From: Candidatus Nitrososphaera gargensis Ga9.2
Lineage (GTDB): Archaea > Thermoproteota > Nitrososphaeria > Nitrososphaerales > Nitrososphaeraceae
Length of the DNA stretch: 64,000 nt
Assembly (NCBI RefSeq): GCF_000303155.1
Contig: NC_018719.1
Coordinates: forward strand, 186,001-250,000
Direction: 5' to 3'
A model generated the notes under the pieces. The model saw only the letters and a list, made by a program, of their open reading frames with translations. It did no database searches and was not told the DNA's origin. The position numbers were made by a program, and so were the translations under genes. Every line of letters starts with the position of its first letter. Within the stretch, counting starts at the first letter, position 1. Below, one piece after another: positions 25,745 through 35,036 of the stretch.

Positions 25745-27569
25745 TTGCTTTTGTCACTGCTATTGCAGACACCCCAGCGGCTGCCACTACAAACACAGCA
25801 GTGCTCAACGGCAGCAGCGCCGGCAACGCAACTAGCGTAATCGCAAGAACTGTTGTCGCCGCTCCTATAATGATAGCCAGTGGTTTGTAGCCAACTCTTT
25901 TTGCAGCCATGCCTGCCGGCCACAAGTAGACGGCACCGATGAGCGAGCTTGCAGTTGCGCCGGCCAGAATCGCGCCGGCCTCACCCTCAACTGCAGAATA
26001 TGCCCGCTCTGACACCATGAGTATGCCAAACAGCGGGTATAGCCCTGCTTTTACCGTTGCCTGAAGCCATGGCTGCTCCCTCTCATAGTCTGCAACCTGT
26101 GGGCTGAAAGAATAGTAGATAGAGTTGAACGTGTTCATGAAAGCTGACCCTGACACAGTTGACAGGATGTAGTGGTCGCGGAAGTTGCGCAAGTATTGTA
26201 CCTGTGGTGTGAGCTCTGAGCCAAACGCTGCAGTTGCGATAAGGCAGCCGGAAGGCTGTTGTGGCGGCTGTGGAGTTGGGCTGCTTCCCTGAAGCACGAC
26301 TAGGTCTATGCTGGCGCTTTCGCGCTGACCGTTGATGTTCCTTGCAGACAGAGTCACCGTCCCTGGATTTGAAAACGTATAGTCGTACGCATATGTCCCA
26401 AAGTCCTCTGCTAGGTGCTGCCTGTGGATCTCTCGCCCGTTCTGCGTCAGAACGAAATCAAACGACGATCCCCTGATGACTTCGCCAGTCGCCGGGTCCT
26501 GAATGTTCATGACAAACGTTATAGGGGTTCCAGTTTCGATCAGGTCCGGGCCCCACGAAAGCTGGAAGAGGAACTTTTCTCCCGGCAGCGACATTATGTC
26601 AAGCGGGAATTTTGGCTTCTCTGCTGGCTTGAGGGAAAAGGCAGCGACATCAGTGTCCTCCACTCTTTCCGCAAAGCGAGTCAGCATTGCATTGTTGACC
26701 ACAAAGTGGACTATGCGGTTCTGTTCCGAGCTATAGTCGTCTATGACAACCGCTTGTGCCTCAAGCTCCATACCATTCAATGTCCCGCGGTAACTGTTAG
26801 TCCTGAGCTCTTCGATCGTTTTTGGGAACTGGACTTCCATGTGGAGCACCGGCACCTGCGAGACATAGTCCTCATTCCACGTAAACGGCATTTCAAACGA
26901 GATCGTGCCATTGGAATAGTTGAAATTGTTGACATCGTCATAGTAGGTCTTGACAACCATCTGGTTGTTGCCTTGCACGTCGTATGTGTACGTCCTGCCG
27001 ACGCTGACATAAAGATCGAATTTTCGGTCAGACTGCACGGCAATGCCGGGACTGCTGCTCTCGATGGTTACTGCAATGTGGTAAAGGCCGCCTGCTGAAA
27101 GGATCTTGCTCTTCAGTTCGATAGGATTGCTCTTACTCACTTTGATCCGATCAGTTGGGGACGGGCTGTTGTTGCCGTTTATTTCCCAGCCGTCGATCTC
27201 GCCATCAGGGATCAGGTTAGCCGCCACGACGCCATCGGACGACCTGAAGTGCTGATCAAGGACGATCTCGTCCCGCAGTTCTACAACGATGTGAAAATCG
27301 ACGCCGGGTATGGTGGAATCAAGCTTGGTATCGTCAAGCGCCCTGATTACAAATGTTGGATTGGTGCCAGCAACCTGATCTATAAAACTCGGATTTATCG
27401 TCGCTTCAACAGAAACCTGCTTGTCAGATATTGTGGCCGGGAGTGACTTGTCGGTTCCAAGGCCGTGACCGTATGCAGGAAAAGGGATGAAAGGAACGAT
27501 AGCAGCAAGCAAGAGCAATAGCAGCACAAGCGAAGCAGGGTAGCGCTTCACGCTGTATACTGAGTGCAT
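25716..27569 (-). CDS. large secreted/membrane protein with CFIATAAFGS-type box
   Basis: 617 residues. It has a signal peptide (LVLLLLLLAAIVPFIPFPAYG), then ~400 residues of beta-rich extracellular domains (two or three Ig-like units; the last ends YAYDYTFSNPGTVTLSARNI), a Pro-rich linker (PTPQPPQQPSG), and the box CLIATAAFGSELTPQVQYLR followed by FRDHYIL. Four membrane helices close the protein. The 'C(F/L)IATAAFGS' box recurs in archaeal and bacterial surface proteins and is thought to be a membrane-anchoring or processing signal. It is at the downstream end of a block of surface-protein genes. Confidence 0.6.
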   Translation of the reverse strand: MHSVYSVKRYPASLVLLLLLLAAIVPFIPFPAYGHGLGTDKSLPATISDKQVSVEATINPSFIDQVAGTNPTFVIRALDDTKLDSTIPGVDFHIVVELRDEIVLDQHFRSSDGVVAANLIPDGEIDGWEINGNNSPSPTDRIKVSKSNPIELKSKILSAGGLYHIAVTIESSSPGIAVQSDRKFDLYVSVGRTYTYDVQGNNQMVVKTYYDDVNNFNYSNGTISFEMPFTWNEDYVSQVPVLHMEVQFPKTIEELRTNSYRGTLNGMELEAQAVVIDDYSSEQNRIVHFVVNNAMLTRFAERVEDTDVAAFSLKPAEKPKFPLDIMSLPGEKFLFQLSWGPDLIETGTPITFVMNIQDPATGEVIRGSSFDFVLTQNGREIHRQHLAEDFGTYAYDYTFSNPGTVTLSARNINGQRESASIDLVVLQGSSPTPQPPQQPSGCLIATAAFGSELTPQVQYLRNFRDHYILSTVSGSAFMNTFNSIYYSFSPQVADYEREQPWLQATVKAGLYPLFGILMVSERAYSAVEGEAGAILAGATASSLIGAVYLWPAGMAAKRVGYKPLAIIIGAATTVLAITLVALPALLPLSTAVFVVAAAGVSAIAVTKAIRYVRSQIM

Positions 27570-27596
27570 ATACTTAAAATAAAGATTTGCTCCGAG

Positions 27597-28577
27597 TCAT
27601 CTTCTTCTCAGAGCGTTGAATCTGGTTGCTGCAATGATGCCGGCTATTGCAGGGATTATCAGCAGCATCGGCAGCGGGAACTCAGGGATCACTTGCAGGT
27701 TGAAGGCAGTTTGTAGGTTGGGGTGCACTTCACTATGCACAATGACTTCTACATCGGCAAACAGCTCCTTGTTGTTTATCGCCTGAATCAGGTGATCAAG
27801 GCCGGCTTCAAGGTCTGCGACTGCCTGTGTCGCGTTGGCCGGCGCCATATTCTTTACCTGCTCGTTGAACAGGACTTGGGTTCTTGCAGCTAACCCTTGG
27901 GAGGTCTGGTAGTGCACGACGTTCACTATGGCGTCATTTCCTTCACCCATGGACATGCTTCCTCCTGCCTCTTCTCTCGTGCCATGCGTCATGTTATTAT
28001 CTTCTGTTGTTGTGGTTTCTGTCATGTTGTCAGACTCTTCTTCATCATGGCCGTGCCCTCCTCCGCCTTCTTCTGTCTCCATTCCATAGGCTGCGCCATA
28101 GTGTTCCAGCACGGCATCGGCCATGTTTGCAACGACGAGCGCCCACACCGTTGAGTTGCTCAACTGCTCGTTGCTAATGCGCACCGTGATTGTCTCAGCC
28201 AGCAAGTTGTTGATTTCCTGTATATCTGCTTGGACCTGCTCTGTCGTGCTGTTTCCAATTGAATCGTGCAGCTCTTCTAGAGCGGCCGGCAAGGCTGTCC
28301 CGAGCCTCTTATTTCTCTCTGATATCTCTTTTATAGTGTGTTCGTCAAGGTGCTTGTGAGCATGCTCGGCATGCTGTTCAGCCAGCGTGACATTTGAAAC
28401 AAAGTTGCTCTGCACCAGCCCAAGCTCGACTCTTATCGATTCGATAAGTGCAAGGAACGATGCGCTCTCGTCCCCGGAAAATTCATGTGCAAAAGCCTGT
28501 TGACCCGGAACAGCATAAATGGCACCCATACAAATTATGCCTGTCAGTACCAACGCGTAAGCTTGCCTATTTTTCAT
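27597..28577 (-). CDS. secreted His/Met-rich protein with PEF-CTERM tail
   Basis: 326 residues. A signal peptide (GIICMGAIYAVPGQQAFA) is followed by His-rich helices (AEQHAEHAHKHLDEH) and an acidic His/Met linker (GGGGHGHDEEE ... GSMSMGEG) with several N-glycosylation sequons. The tail is IPEFPLPMLLIIPAIAGIIA plus RRR: the PEF motif, a hydrophobic helix and a basic end, as in the PEF/PEFG-CTERM surface-sorting signal. Copper or another soft metal is a plausible ligand given the neighbours. Confidence 0.7.
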   Translation of the reverse strand: MKNRQAYALVLTGIICMGAIYAVPGQQAFAHEFSGDESASFLALIESIRVELGLVQSNFVSNVTLAEQHAEHAHKHLDEHTIKEISERNKRLGTALPAALEELHDSIGNSTTEQVQADIQEINNLLAETITVRISNEQLSNSTVWALVVANMADAVLEHYGAAYGMETEEGGGGHGHDEEESDNMTETTTTEDNNMTHGTREEAGGSMSMGEGNDAIVNVVHYQTSQGLAARTQVLFNEQVKNMAPANATQAVADLEAGLDHLIQAINNKELFADVEVIVHSEVHPNLQTAFNLQVIPEFPLPMLLIIPAIAGIIAATRFNALRRR

Positions 28578-28639
28578 CCAAGCACGATATAGTATGCATC
28601 GTTAATTAGGTTTTTAGTACAAGCGCCGAATGATAACCT

Positions 28640-29146
28640 CTAGAGCTTTTTCTTGGAATGCAGGTATATCGCAATGCCGGCGATTGCCACCGCGGCAGGC
28701 GTGACGTAGAACAGCATCAGTTCGTCAAACGGGATCAGGCCGACAGTGATGTCAAAGCTGGCTTCAAGCGGGCTTGACTGGTACTTTTCGTCGCCTATTA
28801 TCCGAGTCTGCAGGGTCACTGTGTACCTGCCGTTTTCCCGAAAACTATAAGGAATCGTGATGTCGCTAAACTCGTACAGCTTGTACGGCACCTGATCAAC
28901 AACCCTGCCTGACTGGTCGGTTATCATCACTGCAGCGTAGATGTTGTAAATGTTGGCGTTGTTCTCAAGGACGCTAAAGTTCAGCGTAGAATTGTCGCCT
29001 GCGGTAGGGTTTGAAGGGTTTGGGGCAAACACCACCTGGTACCTGTCGACGTTCTTGGTGTCGCCGAAAAAGTGCCCGTACGCCAAGCCTGCTTGCGTGG
29101 TAGCGGCAGCAGCTACCAGTGCAATAAAGAGGAAAGGTCGGATCAT
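28640..29146 (-). CDS. membrane-anchored Ig-like surface protein
   Basis: 168 residues: a signal peptide ending AGLAYG, one beta-sandwich domain (PNPSNPTAGDNSTLNFSVLE ... PYSFRENGRYTVTLQTRI), and a C-terminal helix with KKK. The 'ENGRYTVTL' ending is typical of PKD/Ig-like folds. It is nearly adjacent to a paralogous gene upstream (4-base gap), so the pair are co-transcribed. The role is probably envelope-associated; no metal ligands are obvious. Confidence 0.6.
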   Translation of the reverse strand: MIRPFLFIALVAAAATTQAGLAYGHFFGDTKNVDRYQVVFAPNPSNPTAGDNSTLNFSVLENNANIYNIYAAVMITDQSGRVVDQVPYKLYEFSDITIPYSFRENGRYTVTLQTRIIGDEKYQSSPLEASFDITVGLIPFDELMLFYVTPAAVAIAGIAIYLHSKKKL

Positions 29147-29150
29147 GTCT

Positions 29151-29693
29151 CTATGGCTTTATCCTGCTGCTGGCCTTCCTCTTTCTTTTCATGAAAATTA
29201 CCGTTCCAGCTATTGCAGCAACGGCAACCCCTGTAGAAGGCGCCACAATGTAGTAGACGTAATCAAACGGGCCTGCCACGTTGACAAAGAACGTGAAGGT
29301 CAAGATCTCGCCGCTATAGCTATGGTCGTTGAGGTCGACGTAAAGGACGTACCTTCCGGCTTCTGCAAACGTGTATTCGTAGGTGTAATGGCCGTAGGGC
29401 ACGATTATAGGGTTGGTCCTCTGAAGCTCCGCTCCGTCCTTGGCCAGCCTTATCGTTATCGAGACGTCGACCAGATCGTCGCCGTTGACCCCTGCGATTC
29501 TTATCAAGACGTTTGCAGGGCTGCCGGCCACTGGGCTTGCCGGCTCTGTAGTCATTTCAACATCATAGTTGCCTATCCTCTGCCGATAGGCGTTCTGAAG
29601 CGGGTCCGCGAACGCCTTCGCACTAGAAGAAAAGGTCAGCAGTGCCATAGTGACAAAGAAGGCAATAATCATCAGGGCTGAAAGCTTCATCAA
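29151..29693 (-). CDS. membrane-anchored Ig-like surface protein, paralogue
   Basis: 180 residues with the same plan: a signal peptide (IIAFFVTMALLTFSSSAKAFA), a beta-sandwich (PASPVAGSPANVLIRIAGV ... YEYTFAEAGRYVLYVDL), and a C-terminal helix plus KRKRK. The domain resembles the neighbouring 168-residue protein and CopC/YtkA-type folds. It is first of a short surface-protein operon, just downstream of the ArsR-like regulator. Confidence 0.6.
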   Translation of the reverse strand: MMKLSALMIIAFFVTMALLTFSSSAKAFADPLQNAYRQRIGNYDVEMTTEPASPVAGSPANVLIRIAGVNGDDLVDVSITIRLAKDGAELQRTNPIIVPYGHYTYEYTFAEAGRYVLYVDLNDHSYSGEILTFTFFVNVAGPFDYVYYIVAPSTGVAVAAIAGTVIFMKRKRKASSRIKP

Positions 29694-29724
29694 CTTTGGT
29701 CTTGTCTTGCTTGGTAAATCCGGC

Positions 29725-30264
29725 TTATAGTTCTTCTACCATCTCGGCATAGTTGTCAACGACCTTGTCGGTAAAGCTCGCCCTGTACTTTGATAGCACC
29801 TCGGCTACAAGCTCTTTATCTGCAAGCCTGTAGAGTTGGTATTCTCCGTACCTCACCGAGATTATGCCAGCCTCCTTCAGCCGCTTCAGGTGCGCTGACA
29901 CGGTAGAAGGGGCCTTTTTCGTGTGATCAACTATTTCGTTGAAGGTGCAGAGGTCGTGATTCAGTATGAAAAGCACGATCTGCCTTATCGGCTCGTGCCT
30001 GACAAATTTCAATATGGTAGACTCGTCCTCTGAAACGCTGACTGGGTAGTATCTTGTCATCCTTGATTGCCTGTCGACCTTGACAACGTCTGCCTTTTCA
30101 AGCGCTGCCAAATGGTATGTCAGGACTCCGTTGGCAAGGCCTGTCATGCGGAGCAGTTCCCTGTAGCGAATGCCTGGGTTTTCTTCAATGTGCTTGAGAA
30201 GCATCGTCCTCGTGCCTTCTTCTACTACTTCTTCGACTGCCTGCTCCTCAATCATATCTCTCAC
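29725..30264 (-). CDS. ArsR-type double winged-helix regulator
   Basis: 179 residues containing two winged helices. The first is TMLLKHIEENPGIRYRELLRMT with LTYHLAALEKADVVKV; the second is FILNHDLCTFNEIVDHTKKAP, then STVSAHLKRLKEAGIISV. The start overlaps the end of the upstream membrane-protein gene by 4 bases. Placed between copper-type surface proteins, it is a good candidate regulator of this island. No typical metal-sensing Cys set is seen apart from one Cys before the second recognition helix. Confidence 0.75.
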   Translation of the reverse strand: MRDMIEEQAVEEVVEEGTRTMLLKHIEENPGIRYRELLRMTGLANGVLTYHLAALEKADVVKVDRQSRMTRYYPVSVSEDESTILKFVRHEPIRQIVLFILNHDLCTFNEIVDHTKKAPSTVSAHLKRLKEAGIISVRYGEYQLYRLADKELVAEVLSKYRASFTDKVVDNYAEMVEEL

Positions 30265-30668
30265 TTGTTCACCCTCAGCACTCCTAGGCCAAACATGGCC
30301 AGCATTGCAAGAATAATAACATGGGGCAGCTCGATGCCAAGCGTCGAAAAGTCAAATACGCTCACAATCGCAGTGGCGTCCAGCAGGTACAGGAATTCTA
30401 CCAGCGCCAGAGCCATAAAGCCAAGCATCATGAACAGCAGCCTTGGTCCTGTGCTTCTCCCGTACGCAATGACCGACACTATGCTGAGAAAGACTGCAAT
30501 CGTCAGGCTGGCGATATGGAGCATGATATGGTAAATCATTGAAGGGTGGGTCATGTGGGGCATGATAATAGGCGCGACAATGCCAATAACAAGCGCCGTG
30601 ATTAGCCCAAGCAGTATAGGCTTGCTTACCGATTCCTGTACAGGCTCGCCTCGACTGCCCTTTTGCAT
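30261..30668 (-). CDS. four-helix membrane protein
   Basis: 135 residues with four hydrophobic segments. The first loop is His/Met-rich (MPHMTHPSMIYHIMLHIAS), which could bind copper. It is translationally coupled to the ArsR-type regulator, suggesting a sensor-regulator or transporter-regulator pair. The family is not recognised. Confidence 0.55.
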   Translation of the reverse strand: MQKGSRGEPVQESVSKPILLGLITALVIGIVAPIIMPHMTHPSMIYHIMLHIASLTIAVFLSIVSVIAYGRSTGPRLLFMMLGFMALALVEFLYLLDATAIVSVFDFSTLGIELPHVIILAMLAMFGLGVLRVNK

Positions 30669-30746
30669 CCATATAATTATGGTCAGGTACCACTAATAAG
30701 CCAACTGGTACACCGGGCGAAATAATATATCTTGTATATATATGCG

Positions 30747-33722
30747 CTAGCGCGTCTCCTCAAGCCGAAGGGCAGACTGGGTGTTGCGCTTGAGGTCTAT
30801 TGCGCTCTTGGTGTATGCCAGCGCGCTTATGACTATGCCCGCAGCAATGGCTGGTCCTACTACGTCAGTGAAGGAAAATGGAAGCTGGGGTATTATTCCA
30901 CCGGTCGTTGTTGATCCATTCTGCTCTCCGCTGCCTGGTGGGGCGGTCGACGGCCTAGCCGTTATAGTAATGCTGCCAAGGGCTGAGCCGCGCTGCGCCG
31001 CAAACCAGATCCTACCATCGTTGTCAGCCGTTATCCACTGGATTTGAGAGCCTGTGATTGGTATTCTGGCCTCTGTCCCTTCGCCCGTCCTTGGGTCTAT
31101 GACACCGACCCTGTCTATCGTGTGCTCTGCAAACCACAGGTTGCCGTAGCTGTCCATCGCCATACCAAATGGAAGGCCCTCTTCATTGACGGAAGGATAC
31201 TCACGGAAAGTGCCAAGCAGCGAGTTGAACACTGTTATCGTGTGGCCCCCGTGCTCTGCGATGTAAATGTCAAAGCCTTCTGGATCTGGGAATAACGCGG
31301 TCGGCTCGTCAAGCGTCTGGAGCTTGCTGTTTGGCGCATACTCGGTAATGTTGCCAGTAGCATGGTCTACCTTGGCAATGCGTCCTGCAGTTGCCTCTGC
31401 AAACCAAATGTTGCCCGAATTGTCAACAACAATCCCGCGCGGGTCTGCCTCCTGCGTCGGCACATCATACAACGAGAACTCTTCATTTACAGGATCAAAC
31501 TTGGCTATTTTGTTAGCCAGACCTCCTACCGTGATCCACAGGTTGCCGCTTCCGTCTATTGCAATACCAGACGGAGTACCGGCTTCTGGCATGATAAACC
31601 GCCTGTTAGAGTTGTCTTCGGGGTTGTAGACGCCAAGCGCGCCCCTGTTTGATCCGTCACTTGAGCCGCCGCCAAGAGGATCAATGTACCAAATCCTGCC
31701 GTCAGGAGCAAGCAAGACATTCGTTACCAGGACCGCACCGTCTATGTTGTGCACTGTATAGTTGCCTGTTGTAATGTCCATCTGCCATATCCTGCCGCTC
31801 CCTGGTATCGAGTCTCCAACCCATATCGACTGCCTTGCCGCATCAAAGACAGGGTAGAGCGGCAGGCTATTCTCTGGAGTCTTGTACTGGTCTACCTTGA
31901 ACTGTAGGTTCGACACCTGTGGCTTGACATTTGCGTCAAGGGAAGCGAGCATATTGCCTCCCTGCGTGTTCACGCCCTCGATCTCGATCTGCCAGTTCCC
32001 CGGCAGGCTGAACGCCGCGTCGGCCAAAAACACATTGTTGCTGCCTGCTTGCTTTCTGGTTTCAATCGGTATCGGGCCGATGCCCCTGTCAACCTGTGTC
32101 AGCTTTATCGTAGCAGACTCTATTCCTGTGGCGCTGCTGCCGTCCTGGTTAAGGAAGGATATCTTGAAGCTGTTCTGCCCGACTGCAAAGGGCGTTATTG
32201 CAAGCTGTATCTTGCCATTGTCAGTGTACAGCGTCCTAACAAAGTCGACCTTGGACTCCTTTGCAAATGCGGCCTGGCTTCCGTCTGCTGCCTGCTGCTG
32301 GCGCGCATATGCCGGGAACTGGCCTGCAGGCAGGGATCCGTTGGCCATGAAGGATACCGCCAGCAAGAGCGCGATTCCGACTGCAGCCTCTGCTTTGAGC
32401 GTCCTGCCATAGCGCCTGAGGCCCGTGTCCTGCACGCTCGATCTGCCTCTGCCGCCGACCATCACCGCCACCGCCCTCTTTTGTATTACAAACTGGGAGT
32501 ATGCGCCCATGCCGACCATCACGCCTGCAAGGCCAAGCTTGACTGCCAGTATCTGGCCGTAGACCGAAGCAATGGTGAGCGAAAGGTCGCTTTCAAGCGT
32601 GAACAGCAGGACCGGCCCGGTTATTACCGCTATGCCAAGAAGCGTCGCCACCACTGTCGAAAAGCGGGGAATCAGGAGCGAAAGCGCGGTTGCCTTGACT
32701 CTCTCATCGGCAATAGCAAGGATCTTGGGGACTGCCGCAAAGCCAAGCAGTATCAGGCCGCCTATCCATATTGAAGCGGCGGCATTGTGGAAAAAGTCAA
32801 GTATTATCGAATGGATCTGGTTCGTTGCTGCCGCGTGGGCTATCAGGCTTGAAGTGGCCATAACGGCAAGCCCTAGGATTAGTATTGCGTACATCTCTGC
32901 CCTGCTTGGGCTGGAGCTGTTCTTTGCGGCCTTGCGATACACTGCAAACACGATGCCCATGAGGATGGACGACTGGAGCATCCTTGCAACCCACACATTG
33001 CCAAACTTTGTCAAGATCGCCTCTGGGATGCCTGAACCGATCGAAATCGCCTGCACTACTATCATGGCTGCGCCGGAAACAAGGACGAGGGCTACTCCGA
33101 TTATCATGATACGCATCATGCTCCTGTCTATTGAAACGCGCGTCTGCGACAGCGTGCTTGAAAGCCACGGCACTCTTGCAAGCGGCTTCCAAAGCCAGAG
33201 GGCGCCAAACGCCGCGCCGACTACCATTACCTGCCCGACCATCCCGGGGAACCTTGATGCGGAATAGCCCGGAGCCAGTACGTCCTGCTGCTGTTCACCT
33301 ACCTGTCCTCCACCCTGCTGTGGCATGGTGCCTATGCCAAAGACAAAAGTGCCGGGGACGACGTGCCCGTCAATTGCAGAAAGCACTGATGTACTTACCG
33401 TGTATTCGCCGTCGGGCAGATCGGGCTTGAGCGTTACTCCTATTGAGGCGGTGTCGCCATCTACGTGGTGGGGATCGTTGTTGTCGACTCTGCTGCCGTC
33501 TGGCCCTATCACGGATATCTTGCTGTAGCTGAGCTCTATCGGCTCGCTAAAGAACACATTGACTTCTCTGGGCGGCGACCGCACACCTTCAAACGCCTTT
33601 GGCGAAGAATCTGTGGTGACAGGGTGGGCAAACGACTGTTGCTGAAGAATGCCAGATGCAAGCATCATCAGCAGGACGGCGAATGCCGCGAAAAGGCCGA
33701 AAATCCGGCGTTTGCCCAGCAC
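30747..33722 (-). CDS. CopC-CopD-beta-propeller fusion protein
   Basis: 991 residues. After a signal peptide (LLMMLASGILQQQSFA) comes a CopC domain starting at the mature His (AHP), with PREVNVFFSEPIELSYSKI and VSTSVLSAIDGHVVPGTFVF, i.e. the Cu(II) His ligands. A CopD-like block of about eight helices follows (~150-460), then a second beta domain and a virginiamycin-B-lyase-type propeller (~650-930) with repeats such as GIAIDGSGNLWITVGG, GIVVDNSGNIWFAEAT and GMAMDSYGNLWFAEHT. One last helix anchors the C-terminus. CopC-CopD takes up copper; the propeller fusion is unusual. Ammonia oxidisers depend heavily on copper enzymes. Confidence 0.85.
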   Translation of the reverse strand: MLGKRRIFGLFAAFAVLLMMLASGILQQQSFAHPVTTDSSPKAFEGVRSPPREVNVFFSEPIELSYSKISVIGPDGSRVDNNDPHHVDGDTASIGVTLKPDLPDGEYTVSTSVLSAIDGHVVPGTFVFGIGTMPQQGGGQVGEQQQDVLAPGYSASRFPGMVGQVMVVGAAFGALWLWKPLARVPWLSSTLSQTRVSIDRSMMRIMIIGVALVLVSGAAMIVVQAISIGSGIPEAILTKFGNVWVARMLQSSILMGIVFAVYRKAAKNSSSPSRAEMYAILILGLAVMATSSLIAHAAATNQIHSIILDFFHNAAASIWIGGLILLGFAAVPKILAIADERVKATALSLLIPRFSTVVATLLGIAVITGPVLLFTLESDLSLTIASVYGQILAVKLGLAGVMVGMGAYSQFVIQKRAVAVMVGGRGRSSVQDTGLRRYGRTLKAEAAVGIALLLAVSFMANGSLPAGQFPAYARQQQAADGSQAAFAKESKVDFVRTLYTDNGKIQLAITPFAVGQNSFKISFLNQDGSSATGIESATIKLTQVDRGIGPIPIETRKQAGSNNVFLADAAFSLPGNWQIEIEGVNTQGGNMLASLDANVKPQVSNLQFKVDQYKTPENSLPLYPVFDAARQSIWVGDSIPGSGRIWQMDITTGNYTVHNIDGAVLVTNVLLAPDGRIWYIDPLGGGSSDGSNRGALGVYNPEDNSNRRFIMPEAGTPSGIAIDGSGNLWITVGGLANKIAKFDPVNEEFSLYDVPTQEADPRGIVVDNSGNIWFAEATAGRIAKVDHATGNITEYAPNSKLQTLDEPTALFPDPEGFDIYIAEHGGHTITVFNSLLGTFREYPSVNEEGLPFGMAMDSYGNLWFAEHTIDRVGVIDPRTGEGTEARIPITGSQIQWITADNDGRIWFAAQRGSALGSITITARPSTAPPGSGEQNGSTTTGGIIPQLPFSFTDVVGPAIAAGIVISALAYTKSAIDLKRNTQSALRLEETR

Positions 33723-33826
33723 GTGAAAAATATGCCGTGCACCATATTTGACTCTTGCTTGTTTTGTGGTACAAAACCCGAAATACGCCTAAAGATTATA
33801 AGCATTGTAAAGACAATTTCTATTTG

Positions 33827-34495
33827 ATGGGAAAAGTCATCGTTCTCCTGCCTCTTGCCTTCCTCCTTGTTATGCTTGCTGCTTTCAATTTCATCCCTGC
33901 ACTTGCACATACCGAAATAGCGCGCGGGGACGTGCAGGTTGTGGTGGGTTGGGGGAACGAGCCTCCGCTCGTAGGTCAGCTCAACACCATAGTGCTAGAG
34001 GTGACAAGGATATCGGACGGCCAGCCCATTACAAACGCGCTTGCTCAAGCTGACATCAGCCTTACAAAGGGCACCACCGCCAAGCAGCTGAACTTCCGGC
34101 CGCAAGAGGAGCCGGGCGTTTATGCTGCTGAAATACTGCCTACCCAGACGGGCCAGTTTTCACTGGTATTGGGAGGCACGATTGGGGGGCAGGCTTTTGA
34201 TGACATTGCCAAGGTCGAAGACGTCGGGGATACAAGCCTGATAGAGTTCCCGCAGGCCAGCGGGGATGGCATTTCTCAGGAAGCAATAAGGCAGCTTCAG
34301 GCTGTGATAGACGACCTTACCACGCAGGTAGAAGAGGCCAACGTTGCAGCAAGCGAGGCCAAGGCCGCCGCAGATTCCGCAGCAGAGCTCAGCAGCACAG
34401 TGAACAGCGCCTACCTGCTTGGAATGATCGGGATAGGAGTCGGCGTCGCCGGCATCGTCATTGGAGTCGCTGCTCTTCGCAGGGAAAAAGTTTAG
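33827..34495 (+). CDS. secreted CopC/YtkA-like domain protein with coiled coil
   Basis: The ATG at 33827 (MGKVIVLLPLAFLLVMLAA) starts a signal peptide and gives 222 residues; the upstream extension is not plausible. The mature start is HTEIARGDVQVVVGWGNEPP, a beta-domain resembling CopC/YtkA. A coiled coil (LQAVIDDLTTQVEEANVAAS) and a C-terminal helix with RREKV follow. A TATA-like GATTATAAG lies 30 bases upstream. It is divergent from the CopC-CopD fusion and probably shares its regulation. Confidence 0.6.
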   Translation: MGKVIVLLPLAFLLVMLAAFNFIPALAHTEIARGDVQVVVGWGNEPPLVGQLNTIVLEVTRISDGQPITNALAQADISLTKGTTAKQLNFRPQEEPGVYAAEILPTQTGQFSLVLGGTIGGQAFDDIAKVEDVGDTSLIEFPQASGDGISQEAIRQLQAVIDDLTTQVEEANVAASEAKAAADSAAELSSTVNSAYLLGMIGIGVGVAGIVIGVAALRREKV

Positions 34496-35031
34496 AAGAG
34501 CTTGCGGTAACGCGCAAGCGCAACAGTGGTTGCAGTCATGACCGCAGCAGCTATGACGCCCGCAGCTCCGACCGGGAATTCTGGCGTCACGGTGACAGGG
34601 AACGTGGCAGTCTCGACGTTCATTGGCACAAAGTTGATGCCAGCTACCGATACCTCGATCTCATATTCTCCGTTGGCTGGGAACTTGAAAGGCTGTGATG
34701 ATGTTTGGGGTATTGTCACAACTCCTTCTGCAGTATGGAGCAACGGCTGACCTGGTGGTACGGCATTGAATATTTCTTGGCCGCCTTGCTTTATTACAAA
34801 GCCATAGTCAATATGTACCTGTATCGTGTCTGTGCCTGGCCTCAAGAAGCTTACCTTGAATCTAGCCTGGCCATCTTCGCTCCATTGTGGCTCTACAAGT
34901 ACGTCAAGCGAGTTGCCGCTCATGGGCCTTCTCATTCCTTCCTGAGCATAAGCAACAGCCGCCGGAATGCTGACAATAGTAGTAGCTGCCAGCAACAGTG
35001 CAATGAAGAACAATATGTTGTTGCTTGCCAT
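34492..35031 (-). CDS. secreted PEF-CTERM protein
   Basis: 179 residues: signal peptide (ALLLAATTIVSIPAAVAYA), one Ig-like domain (VEPQWSEDGQARFKVSFLRP, IDYGFVIKQGG, FPANGEYEIEVSV), then VTPEFPVGAAGVIAAAVMTA and RYRKLF, the PEFG/PEF-CTERM-type tail. It overlaps the end of the convergent gene by 4 bases. Envelope protein; the paralogue just upstream has the same tail. Confidence 0.7.
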   Translation of the reverse strand: MASNNILFFIALLLAATTIVSIPAAVAYAQEGMRRPMSGNSLDVLVEPQWSEDGQARFKVSFLRPGTDTIQVHIDYGFVIKQGGQEIFNAVPPGQPLLHTAEGVVTIPQTSSQPFKFPANGEYEIEVSVAGINFVPMNVETATFPVTVTPEFPVGAAGVIAAAVMTATTVALARYRKLF

Positions 35032-35036
35032 TGCTA

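Noticed and set aside
32049-32774. 241-codon plus-strand frame opposite the CopC-CopD fusion
   Set aside because: Antisense shadow; the minus-strand frame has clear domains and codon pattern.
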